The translations under genes were made by a program, and so were the position numbers. From an archaeon (lineage in GTDB: Archaea > Asgardarchaeota > Hermodarchaeia > Hermodarchaeales > Hermodarchaeaceae), in the NCBI GenBank assembly GCA_016550425.1, contig JABXGS010000063.1, positions 1 through 10,038 on the forward strand: DNA of 10,038 nt. The letters are read 5' to 3'. Of the stretch, positions 1 through 8,400 are shown in pieces. The number at the start of each line of letters is the position of its first letter. Positions within the stretch are counted from its first letter, which is position 1. The notes beneath the pieces were generated by a model that saw only the letters and a program-made list of their open reading frames with translations, searched no databases and was not told the origin of the DNA.

Positions 1-521
1 CGACTATATGCCCATGAAAATAAGAACTTCTTTCCTTGTATTTTCGGAAATTTCTCTTGTACTGTCATCAGGTCGGTGAGCGATTGGCAGGGATGAAACT
101 TGTCATCTGCCATATTGATAATGGGTATGTCAGAATATTTAGCATAGTCACGTAAGACTTGGTTGCCCCGTCCATAGATGTATCCAACCGCTTTTTCAAG
201 AATACGAATACCGATACCGTGACCATATCGAGCTAGTGTGTTCGCAGTGTCTTTCACACTTTCTCCTTCACCAAGTCGCATCGCACCAGGTTCAAGGAAT
301 TGCGCGTGTCCACCTAGTTCGGTTAAAGCCGCTTCAAAGCTGGCGCGAGTTCGTGTGCTGGTATTGTAAAAAAGCATGAAAAACGTCTTATCCGATAAAA
401 GGTGTGGCGATTTTCCTGCCTTGGTTTTTTTCTTCAAATCTTTTGCGAATCTGAGAACTGCTTCGAGTTCTTCTCTAGTCCACTCCTGGGTGGTTATCAT
501 GTCTCGGCCACGAAGATCCAT
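1..521 (-). CDS. Aspartate/ornithine carbamoyltransferase superfamily protein (5' part; C-terminal end outside window)
   Basis: I translated the minus strand from an ATG at 521 and the frame stays open for 173 codons to the window edge. The product belongs to the enzymes that transfer a carbamoyl group from carbamoyl phosphate to an amino acceptor (arginine or pyrimidine pathways, cytoplasmic). The carbamoyl-phosphate loop STRTR lies at residues 55-59, inside FYNTSTRTRASFE. The second signature, HPCQ, is at 143-146 (DDKFHPCQSLTD). The part seen is the carbamoyl-phosphate-binding domain; the amino-acid-binding domain with its specificity loop is missing. The segment after the linker reads KKFLFSWAYS where classical ornithine carbamoyltransferases have a GDGxNV-type strand and loop, so I would not name it argF. 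It looks closer to the N-acetyl/N-succinyl-ornithine or YgeW-like knotted carbamoyltransferases. Family assignment is firm; substrate is open. An AT-rich box about 25 nt upstream suggests a leaderless mRNA. Confidence 0.88.
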   Translation of the reverse strand, partial: MDLRGRDMITTQEWTREELEAVLRFAKDLKKKTKAGKSPHLLSDKTFFMLFYNTSTRTRASFEAALTELGGHAQFLEPGAMRLGEGESVKDTANTLARYGHGIGIRILEKAVGYIYGRGNQVLRDYAKYSDIPIINMADDKFHPCQSLTDLMTVQEKFPKIQGKKFLFSWAYS

Positions 522-538
522 ATTAATCAGCTTCAGAA

Positions 539-549
539 TCTAAATATGT
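539..549. promoter_or_regulatory. Candidate shared box A (TATA) element between divergent genes
   Basis: The AT-rich core TAAATAT at 541-547 is the only TATA-like element in the spacer between the minus-strand carbamoyltransferase and the plus-strand TatD gene. On the minus strand it reads ATATTTA and is centred about 23-25 nt upstream of the ATG at 521, close to the usual archaeal box A to start-site distance, which fits a leaderless transcript. On the plus strand it would give a start near 570 and a leader of roughly 40 nt before GTG 614. This rests on spacing and composition only. Confidence 0.35.
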
Positions 550-613
550 GGATGCGGTGGAGCCAAAACCTTTTGAAGCTTTCGAGAGGACGCTAACGGG
601 AAGGGATTTCGTC

Positions 614-1384
614 GTGCGGTTATTTGATACTCACTCCCATTTAGAGATGCCACGACTCTTTCCGAAAGCTGAAGCAATTGTGCGACGTGCGCAGGCAGCA
701 GGAGTTATCGGTGTCGTAGTGAGTGCCATTGAGCCAAAATTCTATCCTAAGGCATTAAATTTGAAAGAACGGTTTCCAAACTATGTTTGGCCCACTTTTG
801 GGCTTCATCCTCCACGGGCAACGCCTCACATGGTTAAGCAGGCAAAAGATGCTATCATTGCTCATCAAGAGGAGATTGTAGCAATTGGTGAAGTGGGATT
901 GGATTATTACTGGGTTAAGGACCCAAAAGAACGCAAATATCAGAAGAGCGCATTTATCGAGTTTATTCATCTTGCTGATGAGTTGAATTTGCCCCTAGTT
1001 GTGCATTCTCGAGATGCTGAAGCAGATGCGTTAAGTATTCTACGTGATGAGAAGATGTTTGATGTGCAGCTCCATTGTTTTAATAATCCTGATTTTGTGA
1101 TGCAGGCAGCTGAAGATCGCTTCTTTATGAGTGTTCCAACAAGTGTTGTTTCTCGTAAACGGATGCAGCGTATTGCAAAGGTGATGCCTTTGGAAAATAT
1201 GTTATTGGAAACTGATGCGCCATATCTATCTCCTGTTCCCGGGCAAACCAATGAGCCATCAAATATTCCAGAGGCTGCCAAAAAAATTGCAGAATTGAAA
1301 GGAACAACTCCTGAAGTTATTGCAGCTTCTACAACAACGAATGCCCTGAGTTTTCTTCATCTCCAGCACGTCTACAAGCAATAG
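614..1384 (+). CDS. TatD-family metal-dependent hydrolase (putative deoxyribonuclease)
   Basis: This is a complete TatD-type TIM-barrel hydrolase of the amidohydrolase superfamily, 256 residues from GTG 614, close to the family's usual 255-265. All metal-site motifs are present, numbered from GTG 614: FDTHSHLE with H7 and H9, GEVGLDYYW with E93, VVHSRDAE with H131, LHCF with H154, and LLETDAPYLSP with D201. Members usually act as two-metal 3'-5' exonucleases or DNA-repair nucleases in the cytoplasm; the true substrate here cannot be read from sequence. The frame extends upstream to a GTG at 548 (22 more residues, MDAVEPKPFEAFERT...). I prefer 614 because family members begin right before the FDTHxH strand, the purine-rich stretch GGGAAGGGA ends 7 nt before it, and the extension would overlap the divergent promoter. 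Its stop lies 23 bp from the convergent glmS stop. Confidence 0.9.
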   Translation: MRLFDTHSHLEMPRLFPKAEAIVRRAQAAGVIGVVVSAIEPKFYPKALNLKERFPNYVWPTFGLHPPRATPHMVKQAKDAIIAHQEEIVAIGEVGLDYYWVKDPKERKYQKSAFIEFIHLADELNLPLVVHSRDAEADALSILRDEKMFDVQLHCFNNPDFVMQAAEDRFFMSVPTSVVSRKRMQRIAKVMPLENMLLETDAPYLSPVPGQTNEPSNIPEAAKKIAELKGTTPEVIAASTTTNALSFLHLQHVYKQ

Positions 1385-1407
1385 ACAGAAAACAAGGGGT
1401 AAATTGG

Positions 1408-3234
1408 TTAGCGAACAGTCAAAGTTTTGCTTATATTTCGAGGATAGTCGGGGTCAATATCTTTGTACGTGGCTAAGTGATATGCCATAAGTTGAAGTGG
1501 TATGGCCTGAAGAATGGGGCTTAGGTATTGATTTGATTTGGGAACAATAAGGAAGTCTTCTTCCTTCACATAGCGACGAAGGAGGGGGTGATCTTCACCG
1601 GTCGCAATTATCCGAGCGCCTCGACATTCAACTTCCGCAAGATGATTAACAATATGCTCTGCGTCGTTGGGTGCAATTGTAAAAACGATTGGATAGCCTT
1701 CATCGACGATGCTCAGAGGTCCGTGTTTGAATTCACTAGAATACATGCCATCTGCAACGATATAACATACTTCTTTAATTTTCAACGCACCTTCAAGGGC
1801 AACCCCATGGGTTAAGCCATGTCCAAGAACGTAAAAATGCGAATATTCTGATAAATAGGGAGCGAGAGTCCTTGCTTTTAAGGTCGTTGTTGATATCGTT
1901 TCATCAATCAGAGCTGGAAGCTTAGTTTTGAGATTGTTTATCAGGGATTTAGCCGATTTTGCGCTAAGGGTGGCTTTCTTTTCACCGGCTTTAATGGCAA
2001 GGAAACTAAAGAGAGTCACTTGGCTGGTGTAGGTTTTGGTTGCAGGTACGCTGATTTCAAAACCTGATCCTATAGGTAAGTAAAGGTCGCTGAGATGAGT
2101 TAGCGTTGAGCCTAAAACGTTTACAACACTTAGGATTTTGGCCTTACGTTTTCTAACGTGATGAACGACGTCAATGACATCTTTTGTTTCACCACTTTGG
2201 CTAATGCATACAACTACATCGTTTTCATTAATGGATTCGCCATATAGTGAGATGAACTGGCCACCGATAACTGGAATAGCCGCAATATTTGCCAAATCAT
2301 TAAAAAAATAGCTCCCTACAACGGAAGCATGAAAACTGGATCCACATGCAACAAAAAACACTCGTTCAGCTTCAATAAGTGTGGCTATAAATTGGCTGAT
2401 ATAGGGTTCACGAATTGCACTGAAAAGCGTCCGTGTCGCACTGACTTGTTCATGAATTTCTTTAAGCATGAAGTGAGGATATCCACCTTTTTGGGCTACC
2501 CGGATGTCAGCATCAGAAATGTAGGGTTTTCTTTCTATTAGTTCTCCATCAGAAATTCGCCGGAGTTCAAGCGTTTTAGGGGTAAGTATAACCATTTCTC
2601 CATCATGTATGTTGACAATTTTCCGAGTGACAGGTAAAATACTGGGTAAATCACTACTCACACAAGTTTCCCCTTCACCGATTCCGGCAAATAAACTGGA
2701 CCCCATCTTTACAGCGTAGACTTTGTCATCATCTCGATGCATGACCGCAAATGCATAATCGCCTTTAAGATCACTACAACCACCACGAATTGCTTCGAGC
2801 ATATCCCCAGTTTGATCAAAGTATCTTTCGACTGCGTGAACACAAATTTCTCCGTCATTCATACTTCGGACAATATGACCTTCTTTGGTGTATTGTTCAC
2901 GAAGAGGTAGAAAATTGAGAATGTTACCATTGTGGGCAGCACAGAGATCTTCATCGCAGTCGAGGTGTGGTTGAGCGTTCAGTTTACTAGGAGCACCAAA
3001 TGTTGCCCATCGAAGTTGAGCAATTCCTTTTGAGCCACGCATTTCGTGCAGGCGAAGCTTTTCAGCAACCTCATCGAACTTGCCTTTGTCTTTTCGGAGT
3101 TGGATGGAATTCTTATACACTGTGGCAATACCGACGGTGTCATACCCACGGTAGGTGAGCTTCTCAGCACATTCGACAAGAATTTCGCCTATGTTATTCC
3201 GTTTGTTACTGGTAATTGCGAAAATGCCGCACAC
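1408..3234 (-). CDS. glmS: Glutamine--fructose-6-phosphate aminotransferase (isomerizing), GlmS type
   Basis: A 608-residue protein, full length for GlmS, which makes glucosamine-6-phosphate from fructose-6-phosphate and glutamine for amino-sugar and glycan synthesis. The N-terminal class II glutaminase domain (about 1-220) starts MCGIFAI, so after Met removal Cys is the Ntn nucleophile. It continues with RGYDTVGIA, RWATFG, NAQPH and HNGN. Two SIS domains follow (about 280-600): VACGSSFHAS, SQSGETKD, SVPATKTYTSQ, EGALKIKE, EFKHGPLSIVDEG and the C-terminal PRNISKTLTV. The isomerase residues corresponding to the conserved Lys/Glu (KIKE) and His (KHGP) are present. Oddities lie in the glutaminase pocket: RWATFG instead of RWATHG and NAQPH instead of NAHPH. 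The start must be the GTG at 3234, because the Cys must be residue 2 and AAGGAG sits 9 nt upstream. It is the last gene of the minus-strand unit, 71 bp after threonine synthase. Confidence 0.93.
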   Translation of the reverse strand: MCGIFAITSNKRNNIGEILVECAEKLTYRGYDTVGIATVYKNSIQLRKDKGKFDEVAEKLRLHEMRGSKGIAQLRWATFGAPSKLNAQPHLDCDEDLCAAHNGNILNFLPLREQYTKEGHIVRSMNDGEICVHAVERYFDQTGDMLEAIRGGCSDLKGDYAFAVMHRDDDKVYAVKMGSSLFAGIGEGETCVSSDLPSILPVTRKIVNIHDGEMVILTPKTLELRRISDGELIERKPYISDADIRVAQKGGYPHFMLKEIHEQVSATRTLFSAIREPYISQFIATLIEAERVFFVACGSSFHASVVGSYFFNDLANIAAIPVIGGQFISLYGESINENDVVVCISQSGETKDVIDVVHHVRKRKAKILSVVNVLGSTLTHLSDLYLPIGSGFEISVPATKTYTSQVTLFSFLAIKAGEKKATLSAKSAKSLINNLKTKLPALIDETISTTTLKARTLAPYLSEYSHFYVLGHGLTHGVALEGALKIKEVCYIVADGMYSSEFKHGPLSIVDEGYPIVFTIAPNDAEHIVNHLAEVECRGARIIATGEDHPLLRRYVKEEDFLIVPKSNQYLSPILQAIPLQLMAYHLATYKDIDPDYPRNISKTLTVR

Positions 3235-3243
3235 ACAACTTCG

Positions 3244-3249
3244 CTCCTT
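3244..3249 (-). promoter_or_regulatory. Ribosome-binding site of glmS
   Basis: Read on the minus strand this is AAGGAG, followed by 9 nt and the GTG start at 3234. It fixes the non-ATG start, which the N-terminal Cys nucleophile also requires. Confidence 0.75.
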
Positions 3250-3305
3250 ATAGATGGCTTCACTGGGAAAATTCGTTTAACTGTGTTTCGTTGTAACACA
3301 CTTTG

Positions 3306-4568
3306 TTAATTCTGGAGGTCAAGAGCGTTCTGGAGTTGTTTTAAGTCGGCATCAATTACTGGTGGTTTAGGCATTCGCTGGATCACTACATCCTGATCTT
3401 TTAATCCGCCACCAGTAGCCTCTATTAAGATTGTTTCTGAGGGATCTTGCTCTCCAGAGTCTAGCTGGTCAATGAGACCTGCAAGACCTGTGACGCCTGT
3501 GGGTTCTGCGAAAATTCCTTCATACTTGGCGAGTAATTGTTGAGCTTGAAGAATGGCATCATCTTCAACTGCAATTGCACAACCCTTGGATTTCCGAATG
3601 GCGTTGAGCGCCAAATCGCCATCCCAAGGTAAGGGATCACATAACCCTTCAGCTACGCTATGTGGTGAGGCACACGGAATAATCTTGAAAGGATCCTGGT
3701 TAGTACGAAACGCCTGAACCAAAGGAGCACACCCTGCTGCTTGGACTGCGACCATTCGTGGACGTGTTTTAACAAGTCCAAGGGTATGAAAATCGCTAAA
3801 TCCGCGCCATTGACCTCCTAAAAGGCCCCCCGCCCCCACTTGGACATAGGTTACGTCTGGAACCTCCCATTCTAATTGTTCAAGGATTTCATATCCGAGT
3901 GTTTTAGGACCTTCAGCCTGATAGGGATTGAAAGGGCCAAAGCTAGGACAAGGCGTCCAGCCATAACTGGAGCACGCTTCACGGAGAAGTTTCACGGTTG
4001 GATCATCACCTTTATGTAATCCCCGTAAACGAACGACTTTCGCGCCGTATAACAGTAATTGTGCAATTTTTCCCATAGGAGCGATATCGGGTACAAAGCA
4101 ATAACATGTAAATCCGGCTCGAGCACAATAAGCCGCTAATGCAGCAGCAGCATTGCCGCTACTGGCCGATGCAAGGGTGGTAGCTCCTTGTTCTTTCGCT
4201 TTGGACACACCAACCGTCATTGGTCGATCTTTGAAAGACCATGTGGGATTACGCGTTTCGTCCTTTATGTAAAGTTCACGGAGTCCTAGTTTCTTCGCGA
4301 GTCGTTTGCTACGAAGTAGTGGAGTTCCACCTTCACCAAGGCTTATGATATTTGCACGATTTTCGATTGGGAGTAATTCAAAGTAGCTCCAAACACCTAA
4401 TGGTCGATTTGCCAGACTTTTCTTTGTAATAACTTCCCTAAGACGAATGTAATCATAATGAATATCAATGCGTGCTTCACAGCCATGGGTCTTACAAAAG
4501 AATGGATTTTCGGAGAGGTTATACTTAGCGCCACATTTCGGACATCGTAGGTGAGTGACATAGGACAA
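3306..4568 (-). CDS. thrC: Threonine synthase (PLP-dependent, with N-terminal zinc ribbon)
   Basis: A 420-residue fold-type II PLP enzyme that converts O-phosphohomoserine to threonine. An N-terminal Cys pair and a second Cys pair (C9-x2-C12 and C25-x4-C30) look like a rubredoxin-type zinc ribbon, as in many archaeal threonine synthases. The PLP lysine is K113 in TWSFKDRPM. SSGNA (136-140) and the glycine-rich VGAGGLLGG (244-252) form the cofactor phosphate site. FAEPTGVTGLAGL (353-365) and TGGGLKD (385-391) match the C-terminal threonine synthase signatures. Cysteate synthase and other relatives share the fold, so the exact substrate is probable rather than proven. The start is TTG at 4568: no ATG or GTG lies in frame before the first Cys, and GGAGGAGG sits 7 nt upstream. 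It begins 2 nt after the stop of the 219-residue gene, so the two are cotranscribed and probably translationally coupled. Confidence 0.88.
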   Translation of the reverse strand: MSYVTHLRCPKCGAKYNLSENPFFCKTHGCEARIDIHYDYIRLREVITKKSLANRPLGVWSYFELLPIENRANIISLGEGGTPLLRSKRLAKKLGLRELYIKDETRNPTWSFKDRPMTVGVSKAKEQGATTLASASSGNAAAALAAYCARAGFTCYCFVPDIAPMGKIAQLLLYGAKVVRLRGLHKGDDPTVKLLREACSSYGWTPCPSFGPFNPYQAEGPKTLGYEILEQLEWEVPDVTYVQVGAGGLLGGQWRGFSDFHTLGLVKTRPRMVAVQAAGCAPLVQAFRTNQDPFKIIPCASPHSVAEGLCDPLPWDGDLALNAIRKSKGCAIAVEDDAILQAQQLLAKYEGIFAEPTGVTGLAGLIDQLDSGEQDPSETILIEATGGGLKDQDVVIQRMPKPPVIDADLKQLQNALDLQN

Positions 4569-4570
4569 GG

Positions 4571-5230
4571 TTAGTCCTCCTCCTGAAGGATTTCTCGGTG
4601 TAAAGTAATAAGCCCATCTCGAATAATTGCATATCGCTGTGAAGATGCCTGAAGATATTCATAAAGAGTAGAATAGTCTGATCGGATCCTGAGAGTGGTT
4701 TTTGTTTCCAGTTCATCTATGGGAACCAAGGACCGACGATTTATGGACCGGCGTAATGCAATCGCAACGCGATACCCGTCTTCGCGACTCCGTGCTTTCT
4801 GCGCCTTTTCCGAAAGCAGATTTCGAATGTCTTGAAGCCGTGCACTCATCTGGGTTGGATCATCAACGATTACAAGACAGGCTGCTTGCAAAAAGAGTGT
4901 CCCAATCATTTCCTTTTCCCACCAAGTTAATCGTGCTTTTTGGTTCATCAGACTTAATGCCACTTCTAAACATCGATAGCTAGTTACGAGATTGTGGTCT
5001 AAGTAGAATAGGTCACTGGCTTCTAACAAGATTCCAGCGGCTCGGGTCAGTTGGTGTTTGCGCCAATAGTATTCCGCACTGACAAGAACAATGAGCAGGG
5101 CGTCTTTGTAACGTTTGGTTCTCCGAAGTTTTTTCGCTTCTTGAAGATACTGACCCAGCTTTGTTTTTGCAACTTCAGATTCTGGTGAGGTCATGAGACC
5201 GGTTAAGCGTAATTCAGCCTCTGTTTCCAT
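4571..5230 (-). CDS. Hypothetical all-helical (TPR-like) protein, 219 residues
   Basis: I do not recognise the family. The 219-residue product has no signal peptide or membrane segment and is likely cytoplasmic. It is predicted almost entirely helical. Residues about 22-110 look like stacked helix pairs of a TPR-like solenoid: alternating aromatic/Leu and Ala positions in KRYKDALLIVLVSAEYYWRK, then LTRAAGILLEASDLFYLD, then VTSYRCLEVALSLM. A basic, charged middle (LLSEKAQKARSREDGYR, RRSINRRS) and a short helical tail ending ILQEED follow. Such proteins usually mediate protein contacts; no catalytic motif is visible. The start is ATG 5230, with a TATA-like box centred about 27 nt upstream. It is the first gene of a unit with threonine synthase and glmS, separated from the former by only 2 nt. 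That layout suggests cotranscription but not a shared function. Confidence 0.75.
   Translation of the reverse strand: METEAELRLTGLMTSPESEVAKTKLGQYLQEAKKLRRTKRYKDALLIVLVSAEYYWRKHQLTRAAGILLEASDLFYLDHNLVTSYRCLEVALSLMNQKARLTWWEKEMIGTLFLQAACLVIVDDPTQMSARLQDIRNLLSEKAQKARSREDGYRVAIALRRSINRRSLVPIDELETKTTLRIRSDYSTLYEYLQASSQRYAIIRDGLITLHREILQEED
4576..4583 (-). promoter_or_regulatory. Strong Shine-Dalgarno for the TTG-initiated threonine synthase
   Basis: On the minus strand this reads GGAGGAGG, 7 nt before the TTG start at 4568. It lies within the last sense codons of the upstream 219-residue gene (the Glu-Glu-Asp end), so ribosomes finishing that gene sit right at this site. Its strength explains how a TTG start can work and decides the start choice. 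Confidence 0.85.
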
Positions 5231-5250
5231 TGACCGGTCCTGATTTTGTA

Positions 5251-5264
5251 TCTCTTTATAGAGA
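5251..5264 (-). promoter_or_regulatory. Candidate box A promoter of the minus-strand unit, inside an inverted repeat
   Basis: On the minus strand the core TATAAAG (5254-5260) is centred about 27 nt before the ATG at 5230, the archaeal box A to start-site spacing, which implies a leaderless or nearly leaderless mRNA. The box is embedded in the imperfect palindrome TCTCT-TTAT-AGAGA, so a dimeric regulator could compete with TBP here. The position is good evidence for a promoter; the regulator is inference. Confidence 0.5.
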
Positions 5265-5402
5265 CCACGCCAGATGTTTTGCAGATTAACACCTCGTACG
5301 AGAATGGTAAAACCCTGAGCATCAGTCCTTAGTTAATAGGATAGAAAAAGATTCGGTGACCTCAGAAACTGCAACAATTCTGTTGTTCCTTTGTCTGATT
5401 TA

Positions 5403-5414
5403 GCAAAGTTTATG
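5403..5414 (+). promoter_or_regulatory. Candidate BRE/box A for the large surface-protein gene
   Basis: GCAAAG followed by TTTATG resembles a BRE plus a weak archaeal TATA box. It would place the start site near 5437, some 12 nt before the GTG at 5449. A weak SD-like GGTGG at 5438-5442 lies 6 nt before that GTG. The match is modest. Confidence 0.3.
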
Positions 5415-5448
5415 TTGGCTTATTCTTTGGTTCAGTTGGTGGCAACAC

Positions 5449-8400
5449 GTGGTTTCCAAGCGGTCAGTAGTAGCAGCTATTTCCGCAGTTATTATCATAA
5501 TGCTAATTCTAAGTTTTTTGATGCCACTTATTTTTCTGCCTCCAATTCCCCGTCAACGACCTTACGATGATGTCGAAGATTGGGGAACAGGTGTCACTGT
5601 TGAAGGGGGAGACGATACCTTCCTTGACAATATTACAATTGATGACGTCACCTTAGATTTGAATTGGTCATTTGACCCTTCATTTGTCGTAGCCATAATC
5701 TCTCCTGCAGAGCCCCCAAGGTATTGGCGAAACACCGCCTATGACCGGTATATTGGAACCGATTGGCAAAAGAGTTCTAATACAACTACTCCTCTTGCTG
5801 GTGTAAATCCTGGAAGTGAAATCGTTTATACAGTGACACAAAATATCACTAACCAGGGTTTCAGTGGAACTTTTCCTCTTCTAACATTATGGCCAGACCC
5901 CATGATTATTAATAACTCCCTTCAGTTCCCGTATCTATCAAATCCAACCTCATATAACTTTGAAATTGATGATTTCGGCACTGCTTTCTTCAATGGTTTC
6001 TTTAGTCAAAATGGGACAGCAACCCTTCAGTATGATGTTACGTACATTCCCCGTAATTGGACTCTAATCCGTCCCCAGTCTCTATCTGCAAGTTCAACCC
6101 CTGGACCAATTCTTGCTCAATATCAACAGCAGGGACTCAACTTCATGAATCCAGCTACACGAGCTTCATTGCAAACCCAACTCGCAACCATTCTAGCGGG
6201 TGTGCCAAATACCGCCTTTGAGCAAGCTTTCGCCATCCAGAATTATTTCAAAACTAACTTCGTATTTGACCCCTTCACCCCACGACCAGGTCCAAACGAT
6301 GAACATGTCGAATGGTTTCTACAAGAAGGAGGAGGAATTGGTCTTGATTTTGCCACCTCCTATACGATGTTTCTCCGCGAAGCAGGGATTGCTGCTCGAC
6401 CAGTCTTTGGAGCAATCCTTGGCGAGGATCAGGGAACTCAAAGAGTTCTTCACCTAATGCATATACACTTCTGGGTTGAGGTGTATATTCCCACAGCGAC
6501 ACAGGATTATTGGATTCAATTTGATCCAACTCCCTTGCCTAGCTTCATTACCGATGGTAGTCCTCCTCCTACTCCCTCTGACAAGTCACCAAGTCCTGTT
6601 TTACCCGATGAAGACCCGTGGGTTGTCAGTACATACTATAACCTCACCCTTGACGCTTCTCCAATCGTTGTTAACAGACTTGAGCAATTCACAATCACTG
6701 CAACCCTAACTCAAGATGGAGCCCCACAATCAGGAGAAACGATTTCCTTCTATGATGAAACGGAACAGTGGTTTTTGGGCAGTAATATTACTTCGGCTTT
6801 GGGTGAAGCTAGTATTACCTTTAACTATAACAACTCAGCCATTGTTGGCGCCCACCTATTACGAGCTGAGTTTAGTGCATTAAATGCATTCAATGCAGTC
6901 GGACTCCATGGTCCAGCGAATCTGTCCATCACGATGACCCCCGTAGAGGCGAATCGAAGTAGCGTAGTGCAAATTAGTGGTTATTTGCGGGATGTCATCA
7001 ATGGGCGGGGAATTTCTGAAAATGAAACAGGATTTACAGGAGTCAGTATCGCCTTCAACTCAATTTTGGCTACAGAACCCCTTACAGACAGTGTGGGATA
7101 TTACACGGTGAACTATCCTATTCCCTTATCTCAAGCTCCTCTCGGTTCGACATCTGTCCAAGCGACTTTTACGCTTCCAGGTATCATCGATCCGATTGTT
7201 AGTTCCATTGAGATATTGAACGTAACTGCAACTTCTCAGCTTTCTGTTCAAGCGGTTCCGAACTCAATACGATTGCACAGCAATACGACCCTTCAGGGAT
7301 ATTTGCAGTATGATAATGGCACGGGTATTGCTAGTCAAACGATCCAGTTGTATTGGAATGGTACACCAATTGGGGTGGCAAGTACTGACAGTGTTGGTTA
7401 CTATTTCATGGAGTATAATGCAACAACGATTGGACAAGTTACCATTGAGGCTGAATTTTCAGGTGCACAGTATGTATATGGCACAAGAGCTTCAAATAAT
7501 GCCTTAGTTCACGAAGAAGGCACAATAGTTGTATTTGTAGACGATGATGATGGTGATGATTTAACCCAACGAGGGAACACCATATACTTCTCAGGTTGGG
7601 TAGAAGACCAAAATGGGACCCGGCAAGGAGGAGTAACGGTCCTTATCCTTCTAAATGGAACCCAAGTTGCATCCACGATGACATTTCCTAATGGATCGTT
7701 TTTTGTTAGCTATCAGATTACGGCCACGCAACCAATTGGTATTCGAGAAGCTACAGGCAATATTATACATCCAACTCTTGTGGTGATTTCGAGTTACGAT
7801 TATTTCACGATTAATTCATCAACCCGAATACAGAATCTTATGATTGATTTTTCTCCAGTTCTACTAGGAGAAACTGTAACATTAACAGGTCAACTAATTG
7901 ACGATCAAGGAGTAGGAATTTCAGGACAGCCCCTCGACATTGACATTTCATATCTAGCTATCTCGGTTTCCGTCGGAACCATTTTGACTCAAACAGGTGG
8001 TTCTTTTTCGTTGACTTTGGCAATTCCTACAAGTGTACCTACAAGTGTTTCGACTCTCTCCTTTGATGTCTCATATGCAGGAGCCCTCTATTATGGAACT
8101 AGTTCCGATTCTGAACTCCTTGATGTGTTTTCAAATGCGACTTTAGTGATTGATGTACCACCTGGACCCTTTGCGTGGAATACAAGCATTGTGGTTAATG
8201 GAACCCTTGTTGATAACTTTGGACGGGCAGTCCCTAACCGAGATGTTTGGCTTCTCGTTAATGGAACAAGTAGCATTTCCACTGCATCAAACCAAATGGG
8301 TCATGTGGGTTTTGTGCTGAGATTCACGCCTTTAGGAATCAACGATATTTCCTATACACTTCAGCTTCGACACGAAACGATAATTACCTTTAACTCATCT

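Larger units (their letters stand above)
5231..5448. other. Divergent intergenic region (218 bp) with short palindromes
   Basis: No ORF of note and no recognisable RNA gene. It separates the minus-strand metabolic unit from the plus-strand surface-protein unit. Visible structure: GACCGGTC palindrome at 5232-5239 directly before the minus-strand start codon, the box A inverted repeat at 5251-5264, the perfect 10-bp palindrome CTCGTACGAG at 5293-5302, and CAACA-ATTC-TGTTG at 5372-5385. These could be operators or chance; none matches an operator I know. Confidence 0.6.

Noticed and set aside
402..596. 64-codon plus-strand ORF overlapping the carbamoyltransferase start
   Set aside because: It is antisense to the conserved N-terminus of the carbamoyltransferase, shows no family features and overlaps the TatD leader; it is a shadow frame.
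755..1307. Minus-strand ORFs within the TatD gene
   Set aside because: They are antisense to the TatD metal-site motifs, with low-complexity, unconserved products.
1385..1407. Possible bidirectional terminator in the 23-bp convergent spacer
   Set aside because: The longest T-run in either direction is four, with no stem; not enough for a terminator call.
3282..3300. Hairpin TGTGTT-7 nt-AACACA between threonine synthase and glmS
   Set aside because: Only a 6-bp AT-rich stem with no T-tract; too weak to call a terminator, attenuator or glmS riboswitch, and the short leader cannot hold a glmS ribozyme.
4702..4983. 93-codon plus-strand ORF antisense to the helical 219-residue gene
   Set aside because: Composition is not protein-like, there is no ribosome-binding site, and the opposite strand has the longer coupled gene.
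5231..5448. Possible small RNA (C/D box or tRNA) in the divergent intergenic region
   Set aside because: No paired C/D boxes and no tRNA cloverleaf arms or T-loop motif could be seen.
6200..6709. Extra ORFs on both strands inside the transglutaminase-like region
   Set aside because: They are out-of-frame readings of a gene whose main frame has clear domains over 1167 codons.
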